A stretch of DNA of 64,000 nucleotides, taken from Pleurocapsa sp. CCALA 161. Lineage in GTDB: Bacteria > Cyanobacteriota > Cyanobacteriia > Cyanobacteriales > Xenococcaceae. The position numbers were made by a program, and so were the translations under genes. The stretch is from positions 1 to 64,000 of the forward strand of contig NZ_PVWF01000006.1 in assembly GCF_003003995.1 (NCBI RefSeq), written 5' to 3'. This document shows, piece by piece, positions 1-8,029 of the stretch; position 1 is the stretch's first letter; each line of letters begins with the position of its first letter. Below the pieces are notes generated by a model, which was given only the letters and a program-made list of their open reading frames with translations, made no database searches and was not told the origin of the DNA.

Positions 1-422
1 TTTCCTTGTTGTCCGACGGGTTGACCAGGGGAATCAGGAATGTTTACAGGATTGCCAGGATTGCCAGCAGGAGGATTCATCGGTTCAGGTTCAGGTTCAG
101 GGGTGACAACATCGACTGAAACTGCATCGAATTCTAGTTTTAAAGCTTCCTGTCCGCTATCATCTACGATCAGAATGGGCTTGATGGATTGTCCTGAGGT
201 TAAATTGACCTGATCGTTTTGTCCATTGATACTGTAGTTTCCATTGCCGTTATCAATTAGGTCGACACCGTATGCTGTTTGAATGCTGTAGGGTAAGTTG
301 AAGTCTAGCTGCCAGTCGTTAGCGTCTGATTTTGCGGAGAGATCTAATTCTAGTTTATAGCCACCATTCCAATCTTCAGTAATTAGAGAATCAGTGTTAA
401 AAATTTTGTTTGAATTAGCCAT
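1..422 (-). CDS. CBM2-like carbohydrate-binding protein, N-terminal part (runs off the window edge)
   Basis: An open frame runs leftward from an ATG at 422 to the window edge, about 140 codons without a stop, so only the N-terminal part is visible. Residues 10-100 resemble a family 2 cellulose/chitin-binding module: a WNGGY motif near residue 18, a conserved Trp-Gln-Leu-Asp-Phe strand near 42, then an N-G-x-N-x-x-Y stretch and a SGQS turn. A Pro/Glu/Gly/Asn-rich linker (PEPEPEP, then GNPGNP repeats) follows, as is usual between a binding module and a catalytic or second module. No signal peptide is present before the module, which in cyanobacteria often means a C-terminal (type I) secretion signal; that part is outside the window. 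The domain call is by eye; the enzyme activity, if any, is unknown. Confidence 0.6.
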   Translation of the reverse strand, partial: MANSNKIFNTDSLITEDWNGGYKLELDLSAKSDANDWQLDFNLPYSIQTAYGVDLIDNGNGNYSINGQNDQVNLTSGQSIKPILIVDDSGQEALKLEFDAVSVDVVTPEPEPEPMNPPAGNPGNPVNIPDSPGQPVGQQG

Positions 423-645
423 AATAAGTAACTTGTTAAATGTAATTGTTCTTGCAATCAGCCAAGGACTGCGTTTATGTTTGCGTTTTCTGTAACTTGA
501 TTACATTTATAAAAGCTTTACAATAGCTTTACAGTGACTTCATACTCTCTCAAAATCAGATTGTGATCACCAAGATTTGTGATCTCAAATCCATACAGGT
601 CTTGCCTAATTAAGTGAATGAATGATGGTTGGCTGCCGTAAGCTG

Positions 646-2031
646 CTAGACGATGGGTTTAACAATGCTTCTACGAGCGATCGCTCTAGTTTCCAAGTGA
701 TGATACTGTTCTGCTTGAGTCATTTTGAACTGAAGTAATTCTGTCGGAACTAAATGAAACTGCTGTTGAGGCTTAATCGGCACTACCTCTAAAGCTTTAA
801 TAATTTCTTGAGCGATCGCCTGAGCTAGTAAAGGAGGAACAGAATTACCGATCTGACGAAAGCCATGCCATTTGGTAGCGTGAAACATAAACCAGTCAGG
901 ATAAGAATGAAGTCGTGCTGCCTCTCTAACAGTGATACAGCGAGGGGTAACGGGATGAATTGGGCGAGGAGAAGTAAAAGCACCACGATTACTGGCTGTT
1001 CCCGCTCTCAGGGTGGTACATATACCAGCAAGATCTAAACGATGAAAGTGACTAATGCGATCGCTTTTTCCAGGAACTGTCTGGGCAAATCTCATAATAG
1101 TTTGGGCTGTATGGTTAGTGCGGCGACTACAGGTTAGAAGTTCTGCTGGGTATTCGCGCTTATAAGCATAATTATCTGTAACCAGAGCAGGAGTACGCAG
1201 TTTACTGGCATACTCGCTCGGTTGTCCATAGTTCGCAACAACCCAGTCACGTAACTTTAATTCGGGATAATGATTAACCTCTGGCAAATCGCCAATCGCT
1301 TCGGCTACTGTGGGTACATTGGGTAGGTAGAGATCTCTTTTTAGCTGAGTTTGGGGAGGAGATTTTTGAGCAGAACTTTGAGCAAAACTAGTTTTCGCTT
1401 CAGGATACTCTGGTAAAGTGAAACTCCGGCGACAGCCTATGAGAAATAACCGTTGGCGATTTTGGGGGACTCCATAGTTAGCTGCATTTAGAACTTGAGG
1501 ATTTTTCACCTGATAGCCATGCTGCTCAAACTCTTTCATGACTGTTTCCAACACTTGTCTTTGCCTGCCGATGGTCATACCTCGCACATTTTCCAGCACA
1601 AAATATTTAGGTTGCAAATCTAAAACAAGACGCAGAAAATCAAATACCAAAGAATTACGAGCGTCGCTTAAATCTCTTTTTCCCATCAGAGAGAAACCTT
1701 GACAGGGAGGGCCACCAAAGACTACATCCAGATCGCGATCGCCGATTGCCGATTGTTCCCTAATTTCTTGAGCGCTTGTTTGGCTGACGCTGCGACAAAT
1801 GGTTTTCCAGAAAGGAAAATTATACTCATGAACGCTGGCGTGAATCGGATCTAGCTCTACCGCTGCTAGAACATCAAATCCTGCTTGCTCAAAACCAAGG
1901 GTCATTCCTCCCGCGCCAGCAAAAAGATCGACGGCGATGGGTCTCTGGTGCTGAAGGTTGTTGTTTTTACAGTAGTTCGCAGTAGGGGCAAACGGCTGTT
2001 CACCTCTACTATTTTGGTAACTAGTCGCCAT
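646..2031 (-). CDS. Solitary DNA C5-cytosine methyltransferase
   Basis: Transfers a methyl group from SAM to C5 of cytosine in DNA. All key motifs are visible in order: motif I DLFAGAGGMTLGF (about residue 35), catalytic motif IV GGPPCQGFS with Cys near 110, motif VI ENVRG, motif VIII QNRQRLFLIG, motif IX TVREAARLHSYP, and motif X QIGNSVPP at the C-terminus. I chose the ATG at 2031 because TTGAGG lies 6 bases upstream; a TTG at 2058 would add nine residues. No restriction endonuclease or specificity gene is next to it, so it looks solitary. Synechocystis has a solitary C5 enzyme (M.Ssp6803I) acting on CGATCG, the HIP1 core. The start of motif I and the sequence after it seem similar to that group, so HIP1-core methylation is a reasonable inference, not shown here. 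Confidence 0.93.
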   Translation of the reverse strand: MATSYQNSRGEQPFAPTANYCKNNNLQHQRPIAVDLFAGAGGMTLGFEQAGFDVLAAVELDPIHASVHEYNFPFWKTICRSVSQTSAQEIREQSAIGDRDLDVVFGGPPCQGFSLMGKRDLSDARNSLVFDFLRLVLDLQPKYFVLENVRGMTIGRQRQVLETVMKEFEQHGYQVKNPQVLNAANYGVPQNRQRLFLIGCRRSFTLPEYPEAKTSFAQSSAQKSPPQTQLKRDLYLPNVPTVAEAIGDLPEVNHYPELKLRDWVVANYGQPSEYASKLRTPALVTDNYAYKREYPAELLTCSRRTNHTAQTIMRFAQTVPGKSDRISHFHRLDLAGICTTLRAGTASNRGAFTSPRPIHPVTPRCITVREAARLHSYPDWFMFHATKWHGFRQIGNSVPPLLAQAIAQEIIKALEVVPIKPQQQFHLVPTELLQFKMTQAEQYHHLETRAIARRSIVKPIV

Positions 2032-2380
2032 CACTAACCTCAACTGGAATTCTACCAAATGTTTTGATAATCGGTTTTTGGGTAAAAGAGCAAAAATGAA
2101 CTACTGCATTTACATTCAAGGTAAAATTCTAATCTGATTGGTTAACAATTGCCTAACGTTTAGGTTAATTAAAAAATTGAGTAGCAAGTATTTAGTTATT
2201 CTAATTTCATCACCAAATTTTTACGCAGAAATTAAACATTACTTTTGCCAAGTGGATTTACTGTCAGCTACGCTGGAAAATTTTCACGAGAATTGTCTAA
2301 ACTCCTTATGCTAGTTCTTAATCTGTGAGATGATTAAGAGTTATTAATAGATTTTTAATTTAAATAAGGAGTTAAAGAAC
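2032..2380. other. Divergent intergenic region, methyltransferase / psb28
   Basis: A 349-base AT-rich gap between two divergent genes, so it must hold both promoters. No convincing -10/-35 pair, operator or RNA gene was recognised. The psb28 ribosome binding site AAGGAG lies near 2366-2371. Confidence 0.5.
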
Positions 2381-2710
2381 GTGGCAGAAATTCAATTTGC
2401 AAAAGGTATAGCAGAAGACACGATTCCTGATGTCAAAGTTACTCGTTCTAAGACAGGTAACAGCGGGACAGCAACTTTTTACTTTGAAGATCCACAAATC
2501 TTGAGTAAAGAAAGCAGTGATGAGATTACAGGAATGTATCTGATTGACGATGAGGGTGAAATTGTCAGTCGAGAAGTGAAGGGCAAGTTTATTAATGGCG
2601 AAGCCAGAGCGATTGAAGCGGTGTTAGTGATGAAATCAAGTGAAGAATTCGACCGTTTTGTCCGCTTTATGAATAAATATGCTGACGAACACGGCTTAGG
2701 TAAATCCTAG
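2381..2710 (+). CDS. psb28: Photosystem II assembly protein Psb28
   Basis: Psb28 binds the cytoplasmic face of CP47-containing photosystem II assembly intermediates and takes part in PSII assembly and repair. It is a small soluble protein associated with thylakoids. The 109-residue length is normal for the class 1 protein. The sequence matches the family throughout: N-terminal AEIQFAKGI, central TYLID-like segment ([11 protein letters not shown]), and the C-terminal [15 protein letters not shown] block. The start is GTG, supported by AAGGAG about 10 bases upstream. It stands alone, followed by two inverted repeats before moaB. Confidence 0.97.
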   Translation: MAEIQFAKGIAEDTIPDVKVTRSKTGNSGTATFYFEDPQILSKESSDEITGMYLIDDEGEIVSREVKGKFINGEARAIEAVLVMKSSEEFDRFVRFMNKYADEHGLGKS

Positions 2711-2803
2711 TTGAGGCACAAAATGTGGCTCAAAAAGTTAGGATAACCAGTAAACTTAGGGAAATCTTGGGATTTTTAACTGGACTTTGCCATAAGATTT
2801 CCC
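2711..2803 (+). terminator. Two hairpins after psb28
   Basis: Directly after the psb28 stop, TTGAGGCACA (2711-2720) can pair with TGTGGCTCAA (2724-2733) around a 3-base loop, with one G/G mismatch. A second perfect 10-base inverted repeat, GGGAAATCTT (2759-2768) and AAGATTTCCC (2794-2803), follows with a 25-base loop. Neither has a clean T-tract on the + strand, so termination is plausible but not proven. Confidence 0.4.
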
Positions 2804-2823
2804 AATAATCTGATTTTTGTCTC

Positions 2824-3333
2824 ATGATACTAAATCCGCATCCAGATAACTACGATTTTGCGGTTAACTGTGCTGTCATTACTGTTAGTGACACTCGTAC
2901 TCTAGAAAGCGATCTCAGTGGTCAAATAATTCAGCAGCTATTGCAAAATGCAGGGCATCAAATATCAATCTACACTATTGTTAAAGATGAACCTGTGGCA
3001 ATTCAGGAATTGCTAGAGTATCTAGAGCATCAGTTTGAATTAGAAGCAATTATTTTTACTGGTGGTACGGGAATTGCGCCGAGAGATACCACTTATGATG
3101 TAGTTAGTAACTGGTTAACTAAAACTATTCCTGGTTTCGGTGAAATATTTCGCTACTTGAGCTATCAAGAAATTGGCTCTAGAGCCATCGCCTCCCGCGC
3201 CGTAGCAGGGGTTAAAAATCAAACTGTAGTCTTCTCTCTACCTGGCTCTGCCAACGCCGTAGAATTGGCAGTAAGCAAACTAATTTTGCCAGAGTTAAAT
3301 CACTTAATTAAGCAGGTTCAAGACAGAAAATAA
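2824..3333 (+). CDS. moaB: Molybdenum cofactor biosynthesis protein MoaB/MogA family
   Basis: MoaB/MogA proteins bind molybdopterin and, in MogA-type members, adenylate it before molybdenum insertion. The 169-residue protein has the whole MPT-binding fold: VITVSDTRT near residue 18, LSGQII near 31, IVKDE near 52, the TGGTGIAPRDTT nucleotide/pterin loop at 79-90, and a LPGSANAVELAV C-terminal segment. Length and motifs are typical of cyanobacterial MoaB. No other moa/moe gene is adjacent. The exact split between MoaB and MogA function cannot be made from sequence. Confidence 0.92.
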   Translation: MILNPHPDNYDFAVNCAVITVSDTRTLESDLSGQIIQQLLQNAGHQISIYTIVKDEPVAIQELLEYLEHQFELEAIIFTGGTGIAPRDTTYDVVSNWLTKTIPGFGEIFRYLSYQEIGSRAIASRAVAGVKNQTVVFSLPGSANAVELAVSKLILPELNHLIKQVQDRK

Positions 3334-3467
3334 TTGATTGAGCGAATTTTAGTATGAAATCTAGTTAACCTTAGACATTACCAAAGATTGTGTTTAATAT
3401 GTGTGAGAAATTCGATTTTGAACAAATATCAGTTTCTCGACTATGATTACTCTAAATTTGGTGAATT

Positions 3468-3788
3468 ATGGTTTATCAACTATTTAATATTTGCAAAAAC
3501 TCTGGCGCGATTGGGCGCAGCCCACGCTTTGCGATCGCCATTTTTATTCTCTTAACCACAAATGCTTTAGCAAGCTCACCGACAGAATATGTGTTTACTG
3601 CACCACCAGAAGTAGATCGCCAAATAGTCAAAAAAAATTATGCTCGCGATACTGAATATCCTCTACATGAATGCGAAGCTGAAACAGTAGAATCAGATGA
3701 CGTAATAGATTCTCATAATTGTGACTGTACAGATTGTGAAAAAAAACCAGCAGAATCTCAACGCGATCGCCATCCGCCCAGAAGCTAA
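3468..3788 (+). CDS. Small exported protein of unknown function with an in-frame repeat insert
   Basis: I do not recognise this 106-residue protein. A hydrophobic stretch (about residues 20-33, IAIFILLTTNALASS) looks like a signal peptide with cleavage near ALA-SS. The mature part starts with EYVFTAPP and then becomes polar, with a CxCxxC-like cluster (HNCDCTDCEKK) near residues 83-92. Residues 13-24 (GAIGRSPRFAIA) are encoded by a HIP1-containing palindromic element at 3504-3539, which lies just ahead of or inside the signal peptide. Without it the N-terminus would read as a normal signal sequence. It lies 24 bases before the DUF1361 gene, so the two may be cotranscribed. Confidence 0.6.
   Translation: MVYQLFNICKNSGAIGRSPRFAIAIFILLTTNALASSPTEYVFTAPPEVDRQIVKKNYARDTEYPLHECEAETVESDDVIDSHNCDCTDCEKKPAESQRDRHPPRS
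3504..3539 (+). repeat. HIP1-containing palindromic insert in a coding region
   Basis: A GC-rich block beginning GGCGCGATTGGGCGCAGCCC and ending GCGATCGCC, with short complementary arms (GGCG/CGCC at the ends, GGGC/GCCC inside). It keeps the reading frame of the surrounding gene and encodes GAIGRSPRFAIA. Its end ACGCTTTGCGATCGC is the reverse complement of a variant of the block at 22011 and 29149. Confidence 0.65.
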
Positions 3789-3812
3789 AATTAAGCAACC
3801 ATACAACCATAA

Positions 3813-4424
3813 ATGACAACGCAATTAATTAACTGGATGCAAATATCTGGTAATTTATTCAATCAAAGTACATCTCGGATTATTTGGAACTTATTTTTAG
3901 CTTTTATTCCTCTAGTACTAAGCTTTTATTTATTTCGTCTTCCAGCTGTTCGAAATCTATGGTGGTGGGCATTACTACTGATTTTTATGGCTTTTTTGCC
4001 CAACGCACCTTATATCTTGACTGATTCGATTCACATTATTGAACTAAGCCAGTTAGGCTATCCCCACTGGGCAATTATTTTTATTTTAATTCCTCAATAT
4101 ATTCTGTTTATTTGCTTAGGATTTGAAGCTTATGTCATCTCTCTAGTCAACTTAGAGCAATACTTAACAAATTTCATTGCCCCAAAGTACCTAACTATCG
4201 TCAATGCGATCGCCCATGGTTTATGTATAGTTGGAGTCTATCTAGGTAGATTGGAAAGATTTAATAGCTGGGATTTTGTGACTAAACCAGGAACAGTATT
4301 GGCAACCACGCTTCAAGATCTATTTGATGGTTGGAAACTGCTGAGTATGGCGATCGCTTTTATAGCTATTTGGCTGCTGTCCGAGTTGATTAAGCTGGTT
4401 AATCAAAAAGGTGGATTGAGTTAA
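3813..4424 (+). CDS. DUF1361 family membrane protein
   Basis: A 203-residue integral membrane protein with five to six predicted helices. The family signature is clear: SRIIWNLFLAFIPLVLS at residues 21-37, then a cluster of Trp (RNLWWW), and FLPNAPYILTDSIHI near residues 61-75. DUF1361 proteins are common in cyanobacteria and Firmicutes; their function is unknown. The gene follows the small exported protein by 24 bases and precedes the cobalt/nickel transport operon by about 240 bases. Confidence 0.88.
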   Translation: MTTQLINWMQISGNLFNQSTSRIIWNLFLAFIPLVLSFYLFRLPAVRNLWWWALLLIFMAFLPNAPYILTDSIHIIELSQLGYPHWAIIFILIPQYILFICLGFEAYVISLVNLEQYLTNFIAPKYLTIVNAIAHGLCIVGVYLGRLERFNSWDFVTKPGTVLATTLQDLFDGWKLLSMAIAFIAIWLLSELIKLVNQKGGLS

Positions 4425-4553
4425 ATAATCAGCAATAAGCGTGAGATATTTCCAGCAAACTAATTTGATTAGAGAAAGCTTAAGAAATTTAGGACTATTT
4501 TTCGTTGAAATTTAGCGCAAAGCTTAATTTTTCGTTAAAACTTGAGAGGCAAT

Positions 4554-4563
4554 CCCCCCCCCC
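4554..4563 (+). repeat. Homopolymer tract of ten C
   Basis: Ten consecutive C residues about 100 bases upstream of cbiM, in otherwise AT-rich DNA. Such tracts are prone to slippage in cells and in sequencing. Confidence 0.9.
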
Positions 4564-4660
4564 AGGATGTTTTTACCCGTAAAACTACTTAAGATTGTGA
4601 TGGCAGTAATTAAAAATAGAAAATACTGTCAAAATTCTGAGAGAAAAAGCAACAATTATT

Positions 4661-5401
4661 GTGATATCGAATATGTCTTTTAGTAGCTCCTTATTCTGGA
4701 ACTGGCAGCCATCCTTGGCACTGCACATTCCAGATGGGTTTTTGAGCCTACCCATTAGTTTAATTACTTGGGTTATTGCGATCGCCCTAATTATAGTGTC
4801 TTTAAAACAAGTAGAAGCTAAATATCAAGAGCGGACAGTACCAATTATGGGAGTTTGTGCAGCTTTTATCTTTGCAGCTCAGATGATCAATTTTCCTATA
4901 CCTGGAGGGACTTCTGGTCACCTACTTGGAGGGACATTAGCGGGAATTTTACTCGGTCCTTGGGCGGCTGCTTTAGTGGTAAGTGTCGTGTTTATCGTTC
5001 AAGCAGTGATCTTTCAAGACGGGGGGATTACTGTTTTGGGTGCAAATATTGTTAATATGGGACTGATCGGTACTTTTGGCGGATACTACATTTATCGGGC
5101 AATTCGCTCAACAATCGGGCGTGATAGTTGGCGAGGGATGGCGATCGCTACTGCCGTGAGTGCTTGGGCAAGCGTCTTTATCGCTTCAATTTTAACTGCT
5201 CTACAATTAGCCTTATCAGGAACTGTACCTTTGAATGTAGCCATATCAGCTATGGCATTTTGGCACTTATTAATTGGTATCGGGGAAGCGTTGATCACCC
5301 TAGCGGTAGTCAGTTTTATTTGGCGTACTCGACCAGATCTCCTTTATGGTTCTGCCAACAACCGTAAAGTGTCAGATTCTCGTCCTTTAATACAACGTTA
5401 A
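4661..5401 (+). CDS. cbiM: ECF-type cobalt/nickel transporter substrate-binding subunit CbiM
   Basis: CbiM is the membrane substrate-capture (S) component of the energy-coupling-factor importer for Co2+ or Ni2+. The protein has the family block HIPDGFLSLP followed by six to seven hydrophobic helices, with QMINFPIPGGTSGHLLGG in the middle, the most conserved part of CbiM. In characterised members the metal is bound by the free N-terminal amine and a His at position 2 of the mature chain. Here HIPDGF is preceded by about 21 residues (a hydrophobic WNWQPSLA segment), so N-terminal processing just before LHIPDGF would be needed to expose the His. The start is GTG at 4661; an ATG at 4673 is the alternative. 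First gene of a four-gene operon. Confidence 0.93.
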   Translation: MISNMSFSSSLFWNWQPSLALHIPDGFLSLPISLITWVIAIALIIVSLKQVEAKYQERTVPIMGVCAAFIFAAQMINFPIPGGTSGHLLGGTLAGILLGPWAAALVVSVVFIVQAVIFQDGGITVLGANIVNMGLIGTFGGYYIYRAIRSTIGRDSWRGMAIATAVSAWASVFIASILTALQLALSGTVPLNVAISAMAFWHLLIGIGEALITLAVVSFIWRTRPDLLYGSANNRKVSDSRPLIQR

Positions 5402-5428
5402 TTAGTAATTAGTTAGATTTTAGATTTT

Positions 5429-5791
5429 ATGAGTAACAAACTTCCAAGTCGTAATCTCGCTTTTATCATCTCTGGCTTAGGTGTTGCCTTGTTAATTGCC
5501 GTTTTCGTTTCTCCTTTTGCCAGTTCAGATCCAGATGGACTTGATCGCGTTTCCCAAGATTTAAAGTTTGAACATAAGGCCTCCGAAGATGCCCCAGCCC
5601 AAAAATTACCTTTTGCTAACATCTTTGATGAATATGCCCTCAAGGGAGTACCTGAAGCTGTAGCAACACCGATGGCAGGCTTAGTTGGTACTTTGGCGAC
5701 TTTTGGTTTGGCATACGGAATTGGCAAGCTGGCGATTAAAAAATCCTCTTCATCTATCGATCACAACATTTCTTCTCATCAAGAAGAGTGA
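5429..5791 (+). CDS. PDGLE-domain (CbiN-like) component of the cobalt/nickel transporter
   Basis: A 120-residue protein with an N-terminal transmembrane helix (about 10-30), the PDGLDRV motif at 35-41 that names the PDGLE domain, a short extracytoplasmic stretch and a second helix near 80-105. In cyanobacteria it takes the place of CbiN, the small auxiliary subunit that supports metal loading by CbiM. It starts 27 bases after cbiM and precedes cbiQ by 36 bases, in the same order as other cyanobacterial cbiM-N-Q-O operons. Confidence 0.87.
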   Translation: MSNKLPSRNLAFIISGLGVALLIAVFVSPFASSDPDGLDRVSQDLKFEHKASEDAPAQKLPFANIFDEYALKGVPEAVATPMAGLVGTLATFGLAYGIGKLAIKKSSSSIDHNISSHQEE

Positions 5792-5827
5792 CGAACAAGC
5801 AAATTAAATTAATTAAGAAGTAAGTGA

Positions 5828-6607
5828 ATGCTATTGCTACATTTAGGAGCGTTTCATTTAGACATTGATAGCAAACAGGCTACTTTTTGGCATTCTCTTG
5901 CTCCCCGTACTCGTCTATTGTGTGCCTTACTGATGGTATTTGCGATCGCTCTTACCCCAAACGGGCGCTGGTGGACTTGGGCAATTTATGGTTTAGGAGT
6001 ATTAGGAGTAGTTTTTTTTAGTCGCGTTACCAAAAAAGTACTGTTAAAAAGGATTGCCGTTGAGTTTGCCTTTATTGGTACTGTACTACTAGGAACTTTA
6101 TTTCGAGACGGTGGTGAAGTTCTCTGGTCTTGGGGAATCTTACGAATTACTACCGAAGGTTTGACTGTTTTGGGGAGTGTCACCATTAAAGCTTTATTAT
6201 CCTTGCTCACGCTCAATATACTCACCCTTACTACTTCAGTTCCCGCCTTGCTTAATGCTTTAACCGCTTTACGAGTTCCTCCCTTGTTAGTTGCTACCTT
6301 AGCCTCAATGTACCGCTATATAGGCGTTTTAATTAAAGAGTTTCAGGCAATGCGTAAAGCTGCTGCTTCCCGCAACCTCGCTAGAAACAATGTCTGGCAA
6401 CGCTTTGTGATTGGCAATATGATGGGTACTTTATTTATTCGCACTTTTGAGCGAGGAGAACGAGTGTATCAAGCAATGTTAGCCCGTGGTTATCAGGGAG
6501 TGCCTGTAGTTGAAAAAGTTCCTTCTGGCGGACGACGGGATGTCTTTGTACTAACTTTTACTATAATTTTAGCGCTATTAGGACAGTCTATTTATTTACC
6601 CTATTGA
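5828..6607 (+). CDS. cbiQ: ECF transporter transmembrane subunit CbiQ
   Basis: CbiQ is the T component that couples ATP hydrolysis by CbiO to movement of CbiM. The 259-residue protein has several N-terminal helices and, in the cytoplasmic coupling region, two Ala-Arg/Ser-Arg motifs (AAASRNLAR near residue 180 and QAMLARGYQG near 218) that contact the ATPases. Length and order of parts are normal. It lies third in the operon. Metal specificity (Co or Ni) cannot be read from the sequence, and no B12 synthesis or hydrogenase/urease gene is nearby to decide it. Confidence 0.92.
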   Translation: MLLLHLGAFHLDIDSKQATFWHSLAPRTRLLCALLMVFAIALTPNGRWWTWAIYGLGVLGVVFFSRVTKKVLLKRIAVEFAFIGTVLLGTLFRDGGEVLWSWGILRITTEGLTVLGSVTIKALLSLLTLNILTLTTSVPALLNALTALRVPPLLVATLASMYRYIGVLIKEFQAMRKAAASRNLARNNVWQRFVIGNMMGTLFIRTFERGERVYQAMLARGYQGVPVVEKVPSGGRRDVFVLTFTIILALLGQSIYLPY

Positions 6608-6794
6608 CAATAGCTAGTATAAACAATAGTTCTAGGTACATTACTATTGTTTTGTTTCCTGCTCAATACCCAATCTGCTCAATTTAATTTCGTAATTGCG
6701 ATCAAAACTATGCTCTCTAGGCGCTCGTTCATCCTTTGTGGCTTTTTTGCTGGTTAAAACTTCATCGATAATCTTAGATAATCTTCAAATCTTA

Positions 6795-7565
6795 ATGCAT
6801 CACAATCCAATCATTATTGAAAATCTCACCTATGCCTACCCCGACGGAACTCAAGCTTTAAGCAAGATCAACTTGGCGATTGAAGCAGGGGAAAGAGTAG
6901 CTTTGATCGGTGCTAATGGTTCGGGTAAGTCAACTCTACAGTTACATCTCAATGGCATTATTTTGCCCCAATCAGGGAGGATTAAAATAGGAAAATGGTG
7001 GGTAGATGCTGATAATTTGCGCGATATTCGCAATTTTGTCGGTTTAGTCTTTCAAAATCCTGATAATCAGCTATTTATGCCGACAGTTTGGGATGATGTC
7101 GCTTTTGGACCAAAAAATTGCGGTTGTCAAGATGAAGAATTAGTTCAGCGAGTCCAACAAGCCATGATGATGGTTGATATCGATCCAGAACGTTACGGGG
7201 CAAGAAACACTGAAAATTTATCAGGAGGGGAGAAAAAACGAATTGCGATCGCTGGAGTTTTGGCAATGAAACCCCAGGTGTTAGTTTTAGATGAACCTTC
7301 CGCCCAGTTAGATCCTCGTTCTCGTCGTCAATTAATTGAGTTGCTCAAAAGCCTATCTCTTACTCAACTAGTGGCAACTCACGATTTAGATATGGCTTTG
7401 GAACTTTGCGATCGCACTGTCGTTTTAAGTCAAGGTCAAATTGTTTATGATGGAGCAACTGAGAAGATCATGAGCAATCCCGATTTTTTATTACAGCATT
7501 CGTTAGAATCTCCTTTATCTTACAGTCGCCCTTATTGTTTAGTGAAAGACTTTCTGATTAATTAG
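6795..7565 (+). CDS. cbiO: ECF transporter ATP-binding subunit CbiO
   Basis: ATPase of the cobalt/nickel importer. Walker A GANGSGKST is at residues 39-47, the Q-loop is FQNPDNQLFMPTV (typical of ECF ATPases), the signature is NLSGGEKKR, Walker B is VLVLDEPSA and the switch His is ATHD. I placed the start at the ATG at 6795, giving MHHNPIIIENLTYAYPDG, which agrees with family N-termini. The same frame is open upstream to a TTG at 6696, but that extension has no family similarity. The 187-base gap after cbiQ is longer than other gaps in the operon, though no terminator is seen in it. Confidence 0.94.
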   Translation: MHHNPIIIENLTYAYPDGTQALSKINLAIEAGERVALIGANGSGKSTLQLHLNGIILPQSGRIKIGKWWVDADNLRDIRNFVGLVFQNPDNQLFMPTVWDDVAFGPKNCGCQDEELVQRVQQAMMMVDIDPERYGARNTENLSGGEKKRIAIAGVLAMKPQVLVLDEPSAQLDPRSRRQLIELLKSLSLTQLVATHDLDMALELCDRTVVLSQGQIVYDGATEKIMSNPDFLLQHSLESPLSYSRPYCLVKDFLIN

Positions 7566-8029
7566 AGCTATTATGAGCGGAAACTGAAATAAGTATCGAA
7601 CGCCAATTTTGCTTAGTACAATTAAACAGTCAGGGTAACTACAAGCTTTTACAAAGATTCTAAATCAACTAGCTAGCGAAGGTTTCCCCTGATCTTGAAC
7701 TCAAATTATAGCCGAAATGATCGTCAGTAATGGAGATCTTTTGATTGTTTTTCTCTTCAAACAAAACAATCAAGTATTTTTCTGCTAAATTTCTTGACTA
7801 TTGCAATTTTTTATCAATTGTGTTTTGCTCAACTCATAAACTGCGATATATCAGATAAAACGCTCAATTAAAGTCATTGCTTCCTTATTAATCGCTTAAT
7901 TAAACTTTAATCTAGATTCTATAAAATCACCTTAACTTGTTAACTAGATTGGCTTGTGAATGAACTGTTTTAAGTTTTGCTTAAAGTTCTTGGCTGCTTA
8001 CTGAAGTATCAACAGATTAAATCATTAAT
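7566..8029. other. Intergenic region after cbiO, with an 11-base inverted repeat
   Basis: A 464-base AT-rich gap. The only clear structure is the perfect inverted repeat TTGATTGTTTT (7741-7751) and AAAACAATCAA (7763-7773) with an 11-base loop. The stem is AT-rich and about 175 bases past the cbiO stop, so it is a weak terminator candidate. No gene, RNA or promoter was recognised with confidence. Confidence 0.45.

Noticed and set aside
646-2031. Restriction-modification system
   Set aside because: No endonuclease-like gene is next to the methyltransferase within the window.
4425-4660. Cobalamin or NiCo riboswitch before cbiM
   Set aside because: No B12-box or other conserved riboswitch element could be found by eye in this stretch.
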